Assembly (NCBI RefSeq): GCF_016734765.1
Contig: NZ_JAERQE010000026.1
Coordinates: 1-64,000 of the forward strand
Source: Microvirga soli
Lineage (GTDB): Bacteria; Pseudomonadota; Alphaproteobacteria; Rhizobiales; Beijerinckiaceae
Length of the DNA: 64,000 bases
Reading direction: 5' to 3'
Both the position numbers and the translations under genes were made by a program. This document shows, piece after piece, positions 42,799-52,550 of the stretch. Every line of letters begins with the position of its first letter. The stretch's first letter is position 1. Under the pieces are notes generated by a model. The model ran no database searches. It saw only the letters and a list, made by a program, of their open reading frames with translations, and was not told the origin of the DNA.

Positions 42799-44463
42799 AT
42801 GGCCGTCGTACAGCCAGGCTTCTGGCGCCTTGATGGAGAACTTCCTTTGCGCAATGCCCTCAAAGAAGCACCCTCTGGCGGAGCGGCTAACCTTGCCAGC
42901 GAGATCGATGCGCTCTTTGCCCCGTTTACAAAGCCCGGCTCGCCCGGAGCCATAGTCGCGATCACGAAGGATGGCCAGGAAATCTTCTCGGGCAGCTATG
43001 GCCTCGCCAACATCAACCACGCAGTTCCGCTCGATCGGAAGTCGATCATTCGCATCGGATCACAGACGAAGCAGTTCACGGTGCTTCTCGCCCTCATGCT
43101 CGAGGCCGAGGGCAAGCTGTCGATGGACGATGAGGTCCAAGTTCACATGCCCTGGGTGCCTCGGATGGCTTACCCTGTCACGCTTCGCCACTTGGCCAGC
43201 AACACCAGCGGCTTTCGCGACTTCCTGGAGGCCATGATCTTCAGCGGCCTTCCGATCACCTCGCACTCGAACCGTCAGACCGGCCGAGACGTCATCGCCG
43301 CCCAGGACGACCTCAACTACGTGCCGGGTGAGCAGATGCTCTACTCGAACACAGGCTTCTTCCTTCTATCGGAGATCATCGAGAAGATTGAGGACGCGTC
43401 GTTCGACGAGGTGCTGCACGCCCGGATTACCAAGCCATTGGGCATGGTCGATACGCGCCTGATGGCCCGCGACGGCGAAGTCCAGTCGCGGCTCGCTACC
43501 CACTATACGCGGCAGCCGGACGGCAGCTGGCGGCAGCTCCCCTGGGGCATCGTTCTCGGTGGTGAGGGCGGTATGGTGTCAACCCTCGACGACATGCTGA
43601 TCTGGCAGGCAAATCTCTGGAACCCGCAGGTCGGCACGCCTGCCATGTATGAACGTATGGCGAAGGCGACGGCCTACGCGAACGGCCTCATTAGCCCCTA
43701 CGGGCTCGGCCTCGTGGTCGGCGAATACCGGGGCCGCCGGGTGGTCGGACACGGCGGCACGGTCGCAGGCGGCAAGTCCGAATCGATGCGCTTCATTGAC
43801 GACGGTCTCGGTGTTGTGATCATCGCGAACAATGACGCGGCCGCAACCTATTCGCTCGCCCGCCGCATCGGCGATGCCTATTTTGGCGATACGACTGCGG
43901 CGCAGCGCATAGAGGATATGGCACCGCTCACAAGGGTCGCTGGCTTCTACCGAGAGGAGGGCGGCACGGACCTTTTCGAGATCATAGTCCAGAACGAGGA
44001 GCCGACCTTTGTGAGCGCGGGCGGTCCCGCTCCTTTTGAGCGCGTGGGAGCGAACCGGTTCAAGCCCGAGCGCGGCATTACGGACCTTGTGCTCTCGCTC
44101 AGCGGCGACGGCATCATCGACGCCGAGTGGTGCGGTGCTCCGCGGCGCTATCGCCGCATCGATCGGACGGCGTCCATCAAGCCGCAGGCAATCGCCGGCC
44201 GCTATCGTAACGCGAAGCTCGGCCTCGACGTGGAAATCGGCGCCGCGGAAGACGGCCGGAACTCCTTTGTCCTGCGCACGTCCATCGGCGCCCTGCGTGC
44301 GGTCCTCACACCGCTCGAGCCGGAACTCTACCTTATGACGGCGGCCGAGGAGGCTGGAGCCCGGCCGGGGCGCTCCTGGTTGGCAAGCATCAAGGTCGAG
44401 CCGCAGGGCTTTGTTCTCAATAGCGAGCGCACACGCAATCTGCGCTTCGAAACCGAACGCTGA
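42799..44463 (+). CDS. Serine hydrolase, D-aminopeptidase-like (S12)
   Basis: A 554-aa penicillin-binding-fold hydrolase. The S-x-x-K motif is in GSQTKQFTVLL, Y-x-N in MLYSNTGFFLL and H-x-G in VVGHGGTVAG. The long C-terminal part, with two beta-barrel-like domains, matches the D-aminopeptidase (DAP) class, which frees N-terminal D-residues from peptides. No signal peptide is seen. Gene order with peptide importer 2 and a D-aminoacylase supports a D-peptide role. Confidence 0.82.
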   Translation: MAVVQPGFWRLDGELPLRNALKEAPSGGAANLASEIDALFAPFTKPGSPGAIVAITKDGQEIFSGSYGLANINHAVPLDRKSIIRIGSQTKQFTVLLALMLEAEGKLSMDDEVQVHMPWVPRMAYPVTLRHLASNTSGFRDFLEAMIFSGLPITSHSNRQTGRDVIAAQDDLNYVPGEQMLYSNTGFFLLSEIIEKIEDASFDEVLHARITKPLGMVDTRLMARDGEVQSRLATHYTRQPDGSWRQLPWGIVLGGEGGMVSTLDDMLIWQANLWNPQVGTPAMYERMAKATAYANGLISPYGLGLVVGEYRGRRVVGHGGTVAGGKSESMRFIDDGLGVVIIANNDAAATYSLARRIGDAYFGDTTAAQRIEDMAPLTRVAGFYREEGGTDLFEIIVQNEEPTFVSAGGPAPFERVGANRFKPERGITDLVLSLSGDGIIDAEWCGAPRRYRRIDRTASIKPQAIAGRYRNAKLGLDVEIGAAEDGRNSFVLRTSIGALRAVLTPLEPELYLMTAAEEAGARPGRSWLASIKVEPQGFVLNSERTRNLRFETER

Positions 44464-44508
44464 GGTCCCGCAAAGGACTAAGGTCGACACAACAGAGTGG
44501 AGAACATC

Positions 44509-46107
44509 ATGTCGCTCGAAGACCTGTCACCAGCCGAATTCGACCAGCTCTCGCGGGACTACCTGCGCCGGCACACCCTATCGCGTCGCCGTGTCCTTTT
44601 TGGGGGCGCGGCTGCCTCGGCTGCCGCGCTCCTTGGACTGCCGGCATTCGCCCAGGCGCCTAAGAAGGGCGGCACTTTCCGGGTGGGGCGGAGCGAGGAG
44701 CCCGATACCCTCGACCCGCACAAGACGACGCTGTCGATCTCGTCGATGACGATGCAGCTTGTCCACGAACCGCTCGCTCGCCGCGACGTGAACGGCGGTG
44801 TCGTGCCGGCACTCGCGGAGCGCTGGGAGTTCAGCAATGGCAACAAGACCGTCACCTTCTACCTGAAGCCCGGCGCGACCTTCCACGACGGCACGCCAGC
44901 GGATGCCGAGGCAGTCGCCTACACGGTTGCCCGTCACATGAGCCCGGCGACGGCGTCGCCGAGCGCCTTCTTCCTTGGGCCCATCGAGCGTGCCGAGGTC
45001 ATTAACCCGACGACTGTCGCGTATCACTACAAGGAGCCCTTCGTGCCGATCTGGGTCGGCCTTACGCTGGGTTACACGGCGCCCCTCTCCCGCAAAGCTG
45101 TCGAGGCACTGGGCGATCGGTTCGGCCGGCAGCCCGTCGGCGCAGGTCCGTTCCGGTTCGTGTCCTGGTCACCGGATCGCGGCATCCGCTTCGAGCGCTA
45201 CAAGGACTACAAAGTCGGGCCACTGCCCAATGTCGACGCGGTCGAGTTCCTCCATTACCCCGAGGATGCGACACGGCTCGCGGCTCTCGAGACCGGCGAG
45301 ATTAATGCGATTTACAGCGGCCAGTCGGTGCCGCTCGATGCTGTGCGCCGCCTCAAGGGGCGCGACGACATCACGCTCATCCAGCGGCCGGCTCAGATGA
45401 TGCGAGCTTTGGCGTTCAACCAGAAGCTAGCGCCGACCAACAATCCAGACGTGCGCAAGGCGCTCTGCCACGCCGTCGACCCGCAGCGGGTCGTGGCGTT
45501 CGCGCTCGACAACAACGCCAAGGTTGCGACCACACCGCTGCCGTCCACGATTAAAGGCTTCTCCGAGAAAGCCGCGAGCAAGGGCTATCCATTCGCTCCC
45601 GACAAGGCCCGGGCCATGCTCGCTGCGGCGGGGCACGGTAGCGGCCTGCAGCTCAAGATGATCGTCAACGACACGCCGCCGATCCGCCGCACAGCCGAAA
45701 TCATTCAGGCGCAGCTCCGCGACGTGGGCGTCATGGTGACGGTCGAGAGCATGCCCATCGGCCAGTGGTCCGTGATCTCCAAGAAGGGCGAGCACCACCT
45801 CGCGATCAGCACCTATTCGTATCCTGACGCGGACATCGTGTTCCCGGTCTTCCATAGCACGGGCGCTCTGAACCGCACGTTCCAGGACAGCGGCGCGCTC
45901 GATCCGCTCATTGAGAAGCAGCGAGTCACGTTTGACGAGGCGGAGCGCATGAGAATTCTGGAGACGATCCAGGACAAAATCATCGCCGAGGCATACTGGA
46001 AGCCGATCTTCGAGCCTCTGAATTTCGCCTTGGTCGACCAAAAGGTGATGGGCGTCGAGATGAACCTCGAAGGCGACATCCTGTCGCCTTCGCTCTACCT
46101 GGCCTGA
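44509..46107 (+). CDS. Peptide ABC transporter substrate-binding protein, cluster 2
   Basis: A 532-aa SBP_bac_5 protein with an extended N-terminus and a twin-arginine-like signal (LSRRRVLFGGAAASAAALLG). GGAG eight bases before ATG 44509 sets the start. Family blocks include DTLDPHKTTLSISSM and GATFHDGTPADAEAVAY. First gene of the importer and just downstream of the D-aminopeptidase-like gene. Confidence 0.9.
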   Translation: MSLEDLSPAEFDQLSRDYLRRHTLSRRRVLFGGAAASAAALLGLPAFAQAPKKGGTFRVGRSEEPDTLDPHKTTLSISSMTMQLVHEPLARRDVNGGVVPALAERWEFSNGNKTVTFYLKPGATFHDGTPADAEAVAYTVARHMSPATASPSAFFLGPIERAEVINPTTVAYHYKEPFVPIWVGLTLGYTAPLSRKAVEALGDRFGRQPVGAGPFRFVSWSPDRGIRFERYKDYKVGPLPNVDAVEFLHYPEDATRLAALETGEINAIYSGQSVPLDAVRRLKGRDDITLIQRPAQMMRALAFNQKLAPTNNPDVRKALCHAVDPQRVVAFALDNNAKVATTPLPSTIKGFSEKAASKGYPFAPDKARAMLAAAGHGSGLQLKMIVNDTPPIRRTAEIIQAQLRDVGVMVTVESMPIGQWSVISKKGEHHLAISTYSYPDADIVFPVFHSTGALNRTFQDSGALDPLIEKQRVTFDEAERMRILETIQDKIIAEAYWKPIFEPLNFALVDQKVMGVEMNLEGDILSPSLYLA

Positions 46108-46221
46108 TGAACGCAGGCCCTTGACCGGGGAGAGCCGCCAGTGACTCTCCCCATGTCGCTCTTTCGCCTTGAGACGAGGCGAGACAATGAGCTTCGAAAC
46201 GAGCACAGGTCGTGAAGCCAT

Positions 46222-47211
46222 ATGCTGAGACTGGTTCTGACGCGTCTCGCCTACGCCGTCCTGGTGATGATCGGGGTGACGTTCGTTGTCGCCTCCCTGA
46301 TCAAGCTGATCCCCGGCGACCCGGTTGACATCATGGCGGCCGGCAACCCCGGCATGACTGTCGAGGACATGGACAAGCTGCGTCACGAACTCGGTCTGAC
46401 GCGGCCTATCCTCGAGCAGTTCTTCATCTATGCAAAGAACGCCGTCCTCGGCGATCTCGGCATCTCGATCCGGCAGCGGGTGCCTGCCGCCGGGCTCATC
46501 TGGGAGCGCTTGCCCGCCACCGCGGAGCTGGCCTTTTGGGCGATCCTCATCGCGCTGGCGGTGGCAATCCCGATCGGCATCGTGACGGCCCTGAAGCGCG
46601 ACACCGCCATTGACTACGCGGGCACCGTCGTGGCGGTGCTTGGTGTGTCAGTGCCGGGCTTCCTGCTTGGGATCCTCCTTATCCTGGTCTTCTCGGTGAA
46701 CCTGCGCTGGCTGCCGGCCTCGGGCTTCCGCGGCTCGGCGCTGGCGTCGATTCCGAGCGCCATCGCGTCGGGCGATCCGAGCATCTTCTGGAACGCCTTC
46801 CGCTACTTCATCCTGCCGTCGATCTCGCTTGCCTTCGTGCTCGTCGCCATCAACGCGCGTCTCGTGCGCTCCTCGATGATCGAGGTTCTGCAGCAAGATT
46901 ATATCACCTTCGCGCGTGCCAAGGGCCTGCCGATCCGGATCATCTATCTGCGCCATGCTCTCCGCAACGCACTGCTGCCGGTGCTGACGGTAGTCGGTCT
47001 GCAGCTCGGCTCGCTTCTCTCCGGCACCATTGTCATTGAGACGGTCTTTGCTTGGCCCGGCATCGGGCGCCTCGCCGTGCAGGCGGTGCACTGGCGCGAC
47101 TATCCGCTGATCCAAGCCGTTGTGCTGATCTCCGCCCTCTTGTTCGTGTTCCTCAACCTGGTGGTCGACCTTCTCTATCGGTGGATCGATCCGAGGGCCC
47201 ATCATGGCTAA
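46222..47211 (+). CDS. Peptide ABC transporter permease (DppB type), cluster 2
   Basis: A 329-aa permease, MLRLVLTRLAYAVLVMIGVT, with an EAA loop (DYITFARAKGLPIRIIYLRH). It overlaps the DppC start by eight bases. Confidence 0.92.
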   Translation: MLRLVLTRLAYAVLVMIGVTFVVASLIKLIPGDPVDIMAAGNPGMTVEDMDKLRHELGLTRPILEQFFIYAKNAVLGDLGISIRQRVPAAGLIWERLPATAELAFWAILIALAVAIPIGIVTALKRDTAIDYAGTVVAVLGVSVPGFLLGILLILVFSVNLRWLPASGFRGSALASIPSAIASGDPSIFWNAFRYFILPSISLAFVLVAINARLVRSSMIEVLQQDYITFARAKGLPIRIIYLRHALRNALLPVLTVVGLQLGSLLSGTIVIETVFAWPGIGRLAVQAVHWRDYPLIQAVVLISALLFVFLNLVVDLLYRWIDPRAHHG

Positions 47212-48175
47212 TGCGCACAATCTCACCCCGATCGATCCGGCCGACAGCCTCAGCGTCACGCTTGCGGATCCAACCGCCCACCCGCGCCAAACTGCCGCTG
47301 CTGCATTCCCCGTCGAAACGGCCGGCACGCGCATCCGTCAGGCACTCCTGCGAAGCGCGAAGGGCATGACCGGCCTAGCCCTGATCCTTCTAGTGCTGCT
47401 CGTCGCTCTGCTGGCGCCGATGATCGTGCCGCACGATCCCGCCGCGCAAATTCTCGAATGGCGCTTCGCGCCTCCCGCCTGGGCTGCGGAAGGCTCGGTG
47501 ACGAACCTTCTTGGTGGTGACAATCTCGGGCGCGACATTCTCACAAGAGTTCTGCTCGGCGCCCGAGTTTCGATCGCTGTGGCACTCATCGTGGTCAGCA
47601 TCGCGAGTGTGGTCGGCTCCCTGCTCGGAGCCGTGGCCGGCTATTTCGGCGGCGTCGTCGATGCGGTTATCATGCGCCTCATCGACTTCCAGCTCGCTTT
47701 CCCGTTCCTGCTGCTGGCGCTGATCTTCATGGCGATCCTCGGCCCGGGCTTCTCGACGCTCGTGCTCGCCCTCTCATTCGCCCTCTGGATCAACTTCGCC
47801 CGGGTGGTGCGCAGCGAGACCTTGCGCATCCGCAGCCTCGAATTCATTGACGCGGCGCACTCCATCGGCGTTTCGCACTCTCGGATCATCATGAGTCACG
47901 TGCTCCCGAATGTGCTGCCGGCGATCATCGTCATCGCGACCCTGGACATTGCCCTCGTCATTATTGCGGAAGCGGCCCTAAGCTTCCTCGGCCTCGGCGT
48001 GCAGCCGCCGACACCCTCCTGGGGTCTCATGATCAGCGAGGGACGCGACTTCCTCCACGATGCGCCCTGGATGGTGCTCGGTCCCGGCATCGCGGTGCTG
48101 CTCACCTCCATCGGCATCAATCTCTTCGGCGACTTCCTGCGGGACATCTACGATCCCCGTCTCCAGCGTCTGTGA
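47204..48175 (+). CDS. Peptide ABC transporter permease (DppC type), cluster 2
   Basis: A 323-aa permease with ~60 extra polar residues at the N-terminus before the first helix. Contains LLGGDNLGRDILTRVLLG and an EAA-like segment (IDAAHSIGVSHSRIIMSHVL). Its stop overlaps the GTG of the next ATPase. Confidence 0.92.
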   Translation: MANAHNLTPIDPADSLSVTLADPTAHPRQTAAAAFPVETAGTRIRQALLRSAKGMTGLALILLVLLVALLAPMIVPHDPAAQILEWRFAPPAWAAEGSVTNLLGGDNLGRDILTRVLLGARVSIAVALIVVSIASVVGSLLGAVAGYFGGVVDAVIMRLIDFQLAFPFLLLALIFMAILGPGFSTLVLALSFALWINFARVVRSETLRIRSLEFIDAAHSIGVSHSRIIMSHVLPNVLPAIIVIATLDIALVIIAEAALSFLGLGVQPPTPSWGLMISEGRDFLHDAPWMVLGPGIAVLLTSIGINLFGDFLRDIYDPRLQRL

Positions 48176-49182
48176 ACCAGCTTATGGCGAACCCGCTCCT
48201 GACCGTCAGTAATCTTTCCGTAGAGTACCCGACACGCCACGGTTGGCTTCGGGCAGTGAACGACGTGTCGCTCGAGCTCGCCCCGGGAATGGCGCTTGGC
48301 GTTGTGGGTGAGAGTGGCAGTGGCAAGTCGACTCTCGGCCAGGCGCTCATGGGCCTCACCGGCGCCTCGCAGGCGCGGGTCGGGGGGCGCATAACCTTTG
48401 ACGGCCAAGACATCACCGGCCTAACCAACAAGGCTTGGCGACGGATCCGCGGCGACCGGATTGCTATGGTGTTCCAGGACCCCACCTCGACCCTTAACCC
48501 GGTACTGCGCATCGGGGACCAAATCGCCGAAGTCTTTCAGTGGCATCGGCCGGACATGCCTCAGACCGAGGTGCGTCGGCGAACGCTCGGGATGCTAGAA
48601 CGGGTGGGGATCCGCGAAGCCGAGCGGCGGCTCCGCAGCTATCCGCACGAACTGTCGGGCGGCATGCGGCAGCGTGTGGTCATCGCCTGCGCGCTGGCTC
48701 TTGAGCCGGCCCTGCTCATCGCCGACGAACCGACGACGGCTCTCGACGTCACTGTGCAAGCACAGATCCTCGATCTGATGCGCGATCTCATCATCGAGCG
48801 CGGCACGGCGATGATCCTCATCAGCCACGATCTCGACGTGATCGGCGACACCTGCGATGCAGTGGCTGTTATGTATGCGGGCCGAGTCGTGGAGTTCGGC
48901 GCCACTGACGACGTCTTGGCGGCGCCGCAGCACCCCTACACCAAAGGGCTCCTCGCATCGCGACCGCGTTTTGGTCACAACCAAGCCGTAGCGCCGATCG
49001 CCGGAACCGTGCCGGACCTGCGATCGATCGGGACTGCCTGCGCATTCCAGCCCCGATGTGCCCAAGCGGTCGATCTCTGCGGCAGGGAAGGGCCCCCCTT
49101 GCAAGGCTTCGTTGCAACGGACTCAGCGAAGGTTCCGCACCGGGTCGCCTGCCACGTGGTCCACCAGGAGCCGCGGTCATGA
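48172..49182 (+). CDS. Peptide ABC transporter ATPase (DppD type), cluster 2
   Basis: A 336-aa ATPase: Walker [17 protein letters not shown], signature [17 protein letters not shown], Walker [16 protein letters not shown] 48172 is coupled to DppC; ATG 48184 is an alternative start. The TGA overlaps the next ATG (ATGA). Confidence 0.92.
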   Translation: MNQLMANPLLTVSNLSVEYPTRHGWLRAVNDVSLELAPGMALGVVGESGSGKSTLGQALMGLTGASQARVGGRITFDGQDITGLTNKAWRRIRGDRIAMVFQDPTSTLNPVLRIGDQIAEVFQWHRPDMPQTEVRRRTLGMLERVGIREAERRLRSYPHELSGGMRQRVVIACALALEPALLIADEPTTALDVTVQAQILDLMRDLIIERGTAMILISHDLDVIGDTCDAVAVMYAGRVVEFGATDDVLAAPQHPYTKGLLASRPRFGHNQAVAPIAGTVPDLRSIGTACAFQPRCAQAVDLCGREGPPLQGFVATDSAKVPHRVACHVVHQEPRS

Positions 49183-49985
49183 ACGGCGCTCTGCTCGAGG
49201 TGGATAACCTCAAGAAGACCTTCGTCCTTCCGCACAGCCTTTTCGAGAAGCCGAGAACCGTGACAGCCGTTAACGGTGTAAGCTTCACGATCACGGCTGG
49301 CGAAACCTTCGGGCTCGTAGGCGAGAGTGGTAGCGGAAAGTCCACCATCGGCCGCCTGATTGCTCGATTGGCCGATCCGAGCGGCGGCCGGATCACATTC
49401 GGCGGTCAGGATTGGTTGAGCCTGAAGGGAAAGGGGCTGCGGCAGGCGCGCAGGCAAGTGCAGATGGTCTTCCAGAGTCCATATGCCTCCTTGGACCCTC
49501 GCTGGCGGGTCATCGACATTGTGGCGGAGCCGCTGCGCACGCATCTTGATCTCGGCAAAGACGAACTGCGGGAGCGCTGCGCCACGCTGCTCGACCGGGT
49601 GGGCCTCAGCTCCAACCTCATGGATCGCTACCCTCATCAGTTCTCAGGCGGCCAGAAGCAGCGCATTGCCATAGCGCGCGCCATCGCCTTAGAGCCCGCA
49701 TTGTTAATTGCCGACGAGCCCGTCTCGGCCCTCGACGTTTCTATCCAAGCCCAAGTGCTAGAAGTGCTGCGCGAGGTGCGCCGGACGAGCAACCTCGCGA
49801 TGATCTTCATCTCGCACGACCTATCAGTGGTGGATTACTTGTGCGAGCGGGTCGGCGTGCTCTGCCAAGGCAGCCTCGTCGAGATCGGGCCGACCCGAGA
49901 GATCTTCTCCACCCCCAAACAGGCCTATACTCAGTCTCTCATCGACGCCCTCCCAGGCAGGCGCCGATTCCAGCAGCAGATCTGA
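49179..49985 (+). CDS. Peptide ABC transporter ATPase (DppF type), cluster 2
   Basis: A 268-aa ATPase starting MNGALLEVDNLKKTFVLP: Walker A GLVGESGSGKSTIGRL, signature FSGGQKQRIAIARAIAL, Walker [13 protein letters not shown]. It is shorter at the C-terminus than cluster 1 and lacks the Cys-rich extension. Confidence 0.92.
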   Translation: MNGALLEVDNLKKTFVLPHSLFEKPRTVTAVNGVSFTITAGETFGLVGESGSGKSTIGRLIARLADPSGGRITFGGQDWLSLKGKGLRQARRQVQMVFQSPYASLDPRWRVIDIVAEPLRTHLDLGKDELRERCATLLDRVGLSSNLMDRYPHQFSGGQKQRIAIARAIALEPALLIADEPVSALDVSIQAQVLEVLREVRRTSNLAMIFISHDLSVVDYLCERVGVLCQGSLVEIGPTREIFSTPKQAYTQSLIDALPGRRRFQQQI

Positions 49986-50061
49986 GGTAATTGCTCTTTC
50001 ATGTTGTGCTTTCTCTATGATTCCTTTCTAAATTCTTAGCGGCCACAAGAAGGACTCGCTC

Positions 50062-51573
50062 ATGTCGTTGTCGTCAGAACTATTCGATATCGTCATACGA
50101 GGTGGAAGGATCCTCGATCCTGAAACTGGACAAGACAGGGTAGCAGATGTCGGCATCTCACAGGATCGCATCACAATGATTGGTCAGAACCTCCCTGCGG
50201 GCGTACGCGAGATCGACGCTGCGGGCCTCGTCGTGGCGCCCGGATTTATCGATCTTCACGCACATGGCCAGTCCATCCCTGCAGACAGGATGCAGGCGTT
50301 CGATGGCGTCACGACAGCATTAGAGCTGGAACTTGGAGCTCTGCCCGTCGGAGCATGGTATGAGGAACAGAGTAAGTCCGGCCGCATACTGAACTATGGC
50401 ACAGCCGCCGCATGGATGTTCGCCCGCAAGGCCGTGATGATTGGGCTTGAGCTGGACGGGAAGTCGACCCCGATGGAGCTTATGGGGGCGGGAGTGGATG
50501 ACATGCGCTGGTCGTCGGATACCGCTGCCGACGAACAAGTCGATCAGATCGTGGCGCTCGTGCGCGAAGGGTTAGATCAAGGAGCTATTGGCATCGGGAT
50601 TCCAAATGGCTATGCGCCGGGTGGGGGTGTTAAGGAAATGACCGCAATCTGCGAGCTAGCGGCGCAATACGGAACGCCCACCTTCACCCACATTCCTTAC
50701 GCGTCGAACATCGACCCAATGAGCTCGATTGAGTCGTATGTACGACTCATCGGTCTTGCTGGTGCGACTTGCGCGCACATGCACATATGTCACCTCAACA
50801 GTACCAGCCTGCAAGAGGTCGAGCATGCCGCAGATTTAATCCGAAAGGCTCAGGAACAAGGTTTGCCGATCACCACGGAGGCCTATCCCTACGGAACTGG
50901 ATCGACTGTCATCAGCGCGAGTTTCTTCATGGATCCGGACTTCCCAGAGCGCACGGGTACCGACTACCGTTCCATTCAGGTTGTTAGCACGGGCAAGCGA
51001 TTCGATAGTCGAGAAGAACTTGCAGCCGCGCGAGCGAAGGATCCAAAAGCACTGATCCTCTGGCATTTCCTTGATACAGAACAGAATCCTCGCGACCGCG
51101 AGCTTCTAGACATTTCAGTTATGTATCCAGGCGGGGCAATCGCTTCAGATGCCGTGCCGTGGAGCAACCCGGACGGATCGATTTACGCCGGCGACGAGTG
51201 GCCCCTCGGTTCGGACAAGACATCGCATCCACGCTCCTCAGGCACCTACACACGCTTCCTTCGCGAGTGGGTGCGTGAGCGCAATGCAGTACCCCTGATG
51301 GAAGCGATCGCGAAGTGCAGCCTCATACCGGCACAAATCATGGAAGGGTGCGCCCCGCAATTTCGGCGCAAAGGTCGGCTTCAGGAAGGCTGTGATGCCG
51401 ATATCGTGGTCTTCGACCTCGAGGCCGTAAGCGACCGCGCGAGCTTTGAGCAGATGTACCTGCCAGCAGAGGGTATGGTCCATGTGCTGGTCAATGGCCG
51501 ATCCGTGATTAGTAATGGCCAGCTCGACACGTCCGTCGCACCAGGCCGACCGATCATGCGGGAAGAGAGATGA
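50062..51573 (+). CDS. N-acyl-D-amino-acid deacylase (D-aminoacylase family)
   Basis: A 503-aa amidohydrolase-superfamily enzyme. DIVIRGGRILDPETG opens the beta-sandwich, GFIDLHAHGQ gives the HxH metal ligands, and THIPYAS and HMHICHLNST give later His ligands. The C-terminal GCDADIVVFD is typical of D-aminoacylases and related dihydroorotase-like enzymes. It should release acyl groups from N-acyl-D-amino acids. Downstream of importer 2 and overlapping a COG0523 GTPase, which may supply zinc. Confidence 0.82.
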   Translation: MSLSSELFDIVIRGGRILDPETGQDRVADVGISQDRITMIGQNLPAGVREIDAAGLVVAPGFIDLHAHGQSIPADRMQAFDGVTTALELELGALPVGAWYEEQSKSGRILNYGTAAAWMFARKAVMIGLELDGKSTPMELMGAGVDDMRWSSDTAADEQVDQIVALVREGLDQGAIGIGIPNGYAPGGGVKEMTAICELAAQYGTPTFTHIPYASNIDPMSSIESYVRLIGLAGATCAHMHICHLNSTSLQEVEHAADLIRKAQEQGLPITTEAYPYGTGSTVISASFFMDPDFPERTGTDYRSIQVVSTGKRFDSREELAAARAKDPKALILWHFLDTEQNPRDRELLDISVMYPGGAIASDAVPWSNPDGSIYAGDEWPLGSDKTSHPRSSGTYTRFLREWVRERNAVPLMEAIAKCSLIPAQIMEGCAPQFRRKGRLQEGCDADIVVFDLEAVSDRASFEQMYLPAEGMVHVLVNGRSVISNGQLDTSVAPGRPIMREER

Positions 51574-52481
51574 CGACGCCTGTCCTGGTCGTCACCGGAT
51601 TTTTGGGAGCTGGGAAGACCACCTTTATCAACTCCGTGCTGGAGATGGCGCAAGGCCGACGCATCGCAGCAATCGTCAACGACTTCGGTGCGATCAACAT
51701 TGATGCCGAGCTCATTGTCGGAAGAACTGATACGGTTGTGGGCCTTAAAAATGGCTGCATTTGCTGCTCGCTGCAGGGCGATCTCCTGCGCACGTTGAGG
51801 TTGGTTTTGACGCGTGAGCCGGCGCCTGAGACAATCGTAATTGAGGCAAGCGGCGTTGCCGATCCGACAGGCATTACCCAAGCGCTGATGGATCCCATTC
51901 TGTGGAAAAGCGCCCGGCAGGATGCAGTCGTATGCGTCGTAGACGCTACCGATCTCCGTTCAAATCCGGCGCGTATGAACGATGATCTGTGGCGTGCACA
52001 GCTTGCGGCAGCAAGCATTATCGTCATATCGAAGACGGTAGGTGAGTCAGATGAGGCTCGTGCACTCGCGGCTAGACTCTCGCCTTCGGGCATCCCGCCG
52101 GTGTTCGATCTCGGACGGGAAACCGTTCCACCAGAGGTTCTCTTCGGCGGTGGCCATCCCTCCTCGCCCTTCGTCGCCACCGCACCTTCAGGGCCGATCG
52201 ACACCGGCCGTTTCGTGACTGTCGAGTGGCAGGTGCCGGGGCCGGTTTCGCTACAGGGGCTGCACGCGGTCATCGAGGAGTTTGCGCCAGCACTTGTGCG
52301 TGCGAAGGGGATCTTGCGTTTCCGTGAGAAGCCGGGCCAGCATTTCCTGCTGCAGATGGTCGGTCGGCGCGTGATACTGGAGCCCGCCCCTGATCTTTCA
52401 GGTGATTGCCGCCTTGTGCTGATCGGCGAGACTGGACGACTGGATACGGTCGAGGTTCGCGATCGTCTCGATGGAATCTAA
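51570..52481 (+). CDS. COG0523 (CobW/YciC-type) GTPase metallochaperone
   Basis: A 303-aa G3E-family GTPase. Walker A VTGFLGAGKTTFIN, the family-defining Cys motif GCICCSL, Walker B-like IVIEASGVADP and the specificity-like SKTVG (in place of the usual NKxD) are visible. The C-terminal CobW domain is present but short. ATG 51570 overlaps the deacylase TGA (ATGA). COG0523 proteins deliver zinc, cobalt or other metals to partner enzymes; the partner here is plausibly the deacylase. Confidence 0.85.
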   Translation: MTTPVLVVTGFLGAGKTTFINSVLEMAQGRRIAAIVNDFGAINIDAELIVGRTDTVVGLKNGCICCSLQGDLLRTLRLVLTREPAPETIVIEASGVADPTGITQALMDPILWKSARQDAVVCVVDATDLRSNPARMNDDLWRAQLAAASIIVISKTVGESDEARALAARLSPSGIPPVFDLGRETVPPEVLFGGGHPSSPFVATAPSGPIDTGRFVTVEWQVPGPVSLQGLHAVIEEFAPALVRAKGILRFREKPGQHFLLQMVGRRVILEPAPDLSGDCRLVLIGETGRLDTVEVRDRLDGI

Positions 52482-52550
52482 ACGGTTTGTCACGAACTCG
52501 AACGGTTGTGTTGGACTTTGGTGCGTAATTCAGATGTGGGTCGCGTTGAT

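Noticed and set aside
45427..46386. Minus-strand 319-codon frame
   Set aside because: Antisense to the peptide-binding protein of importer 2; no domain and shadow-like composition.
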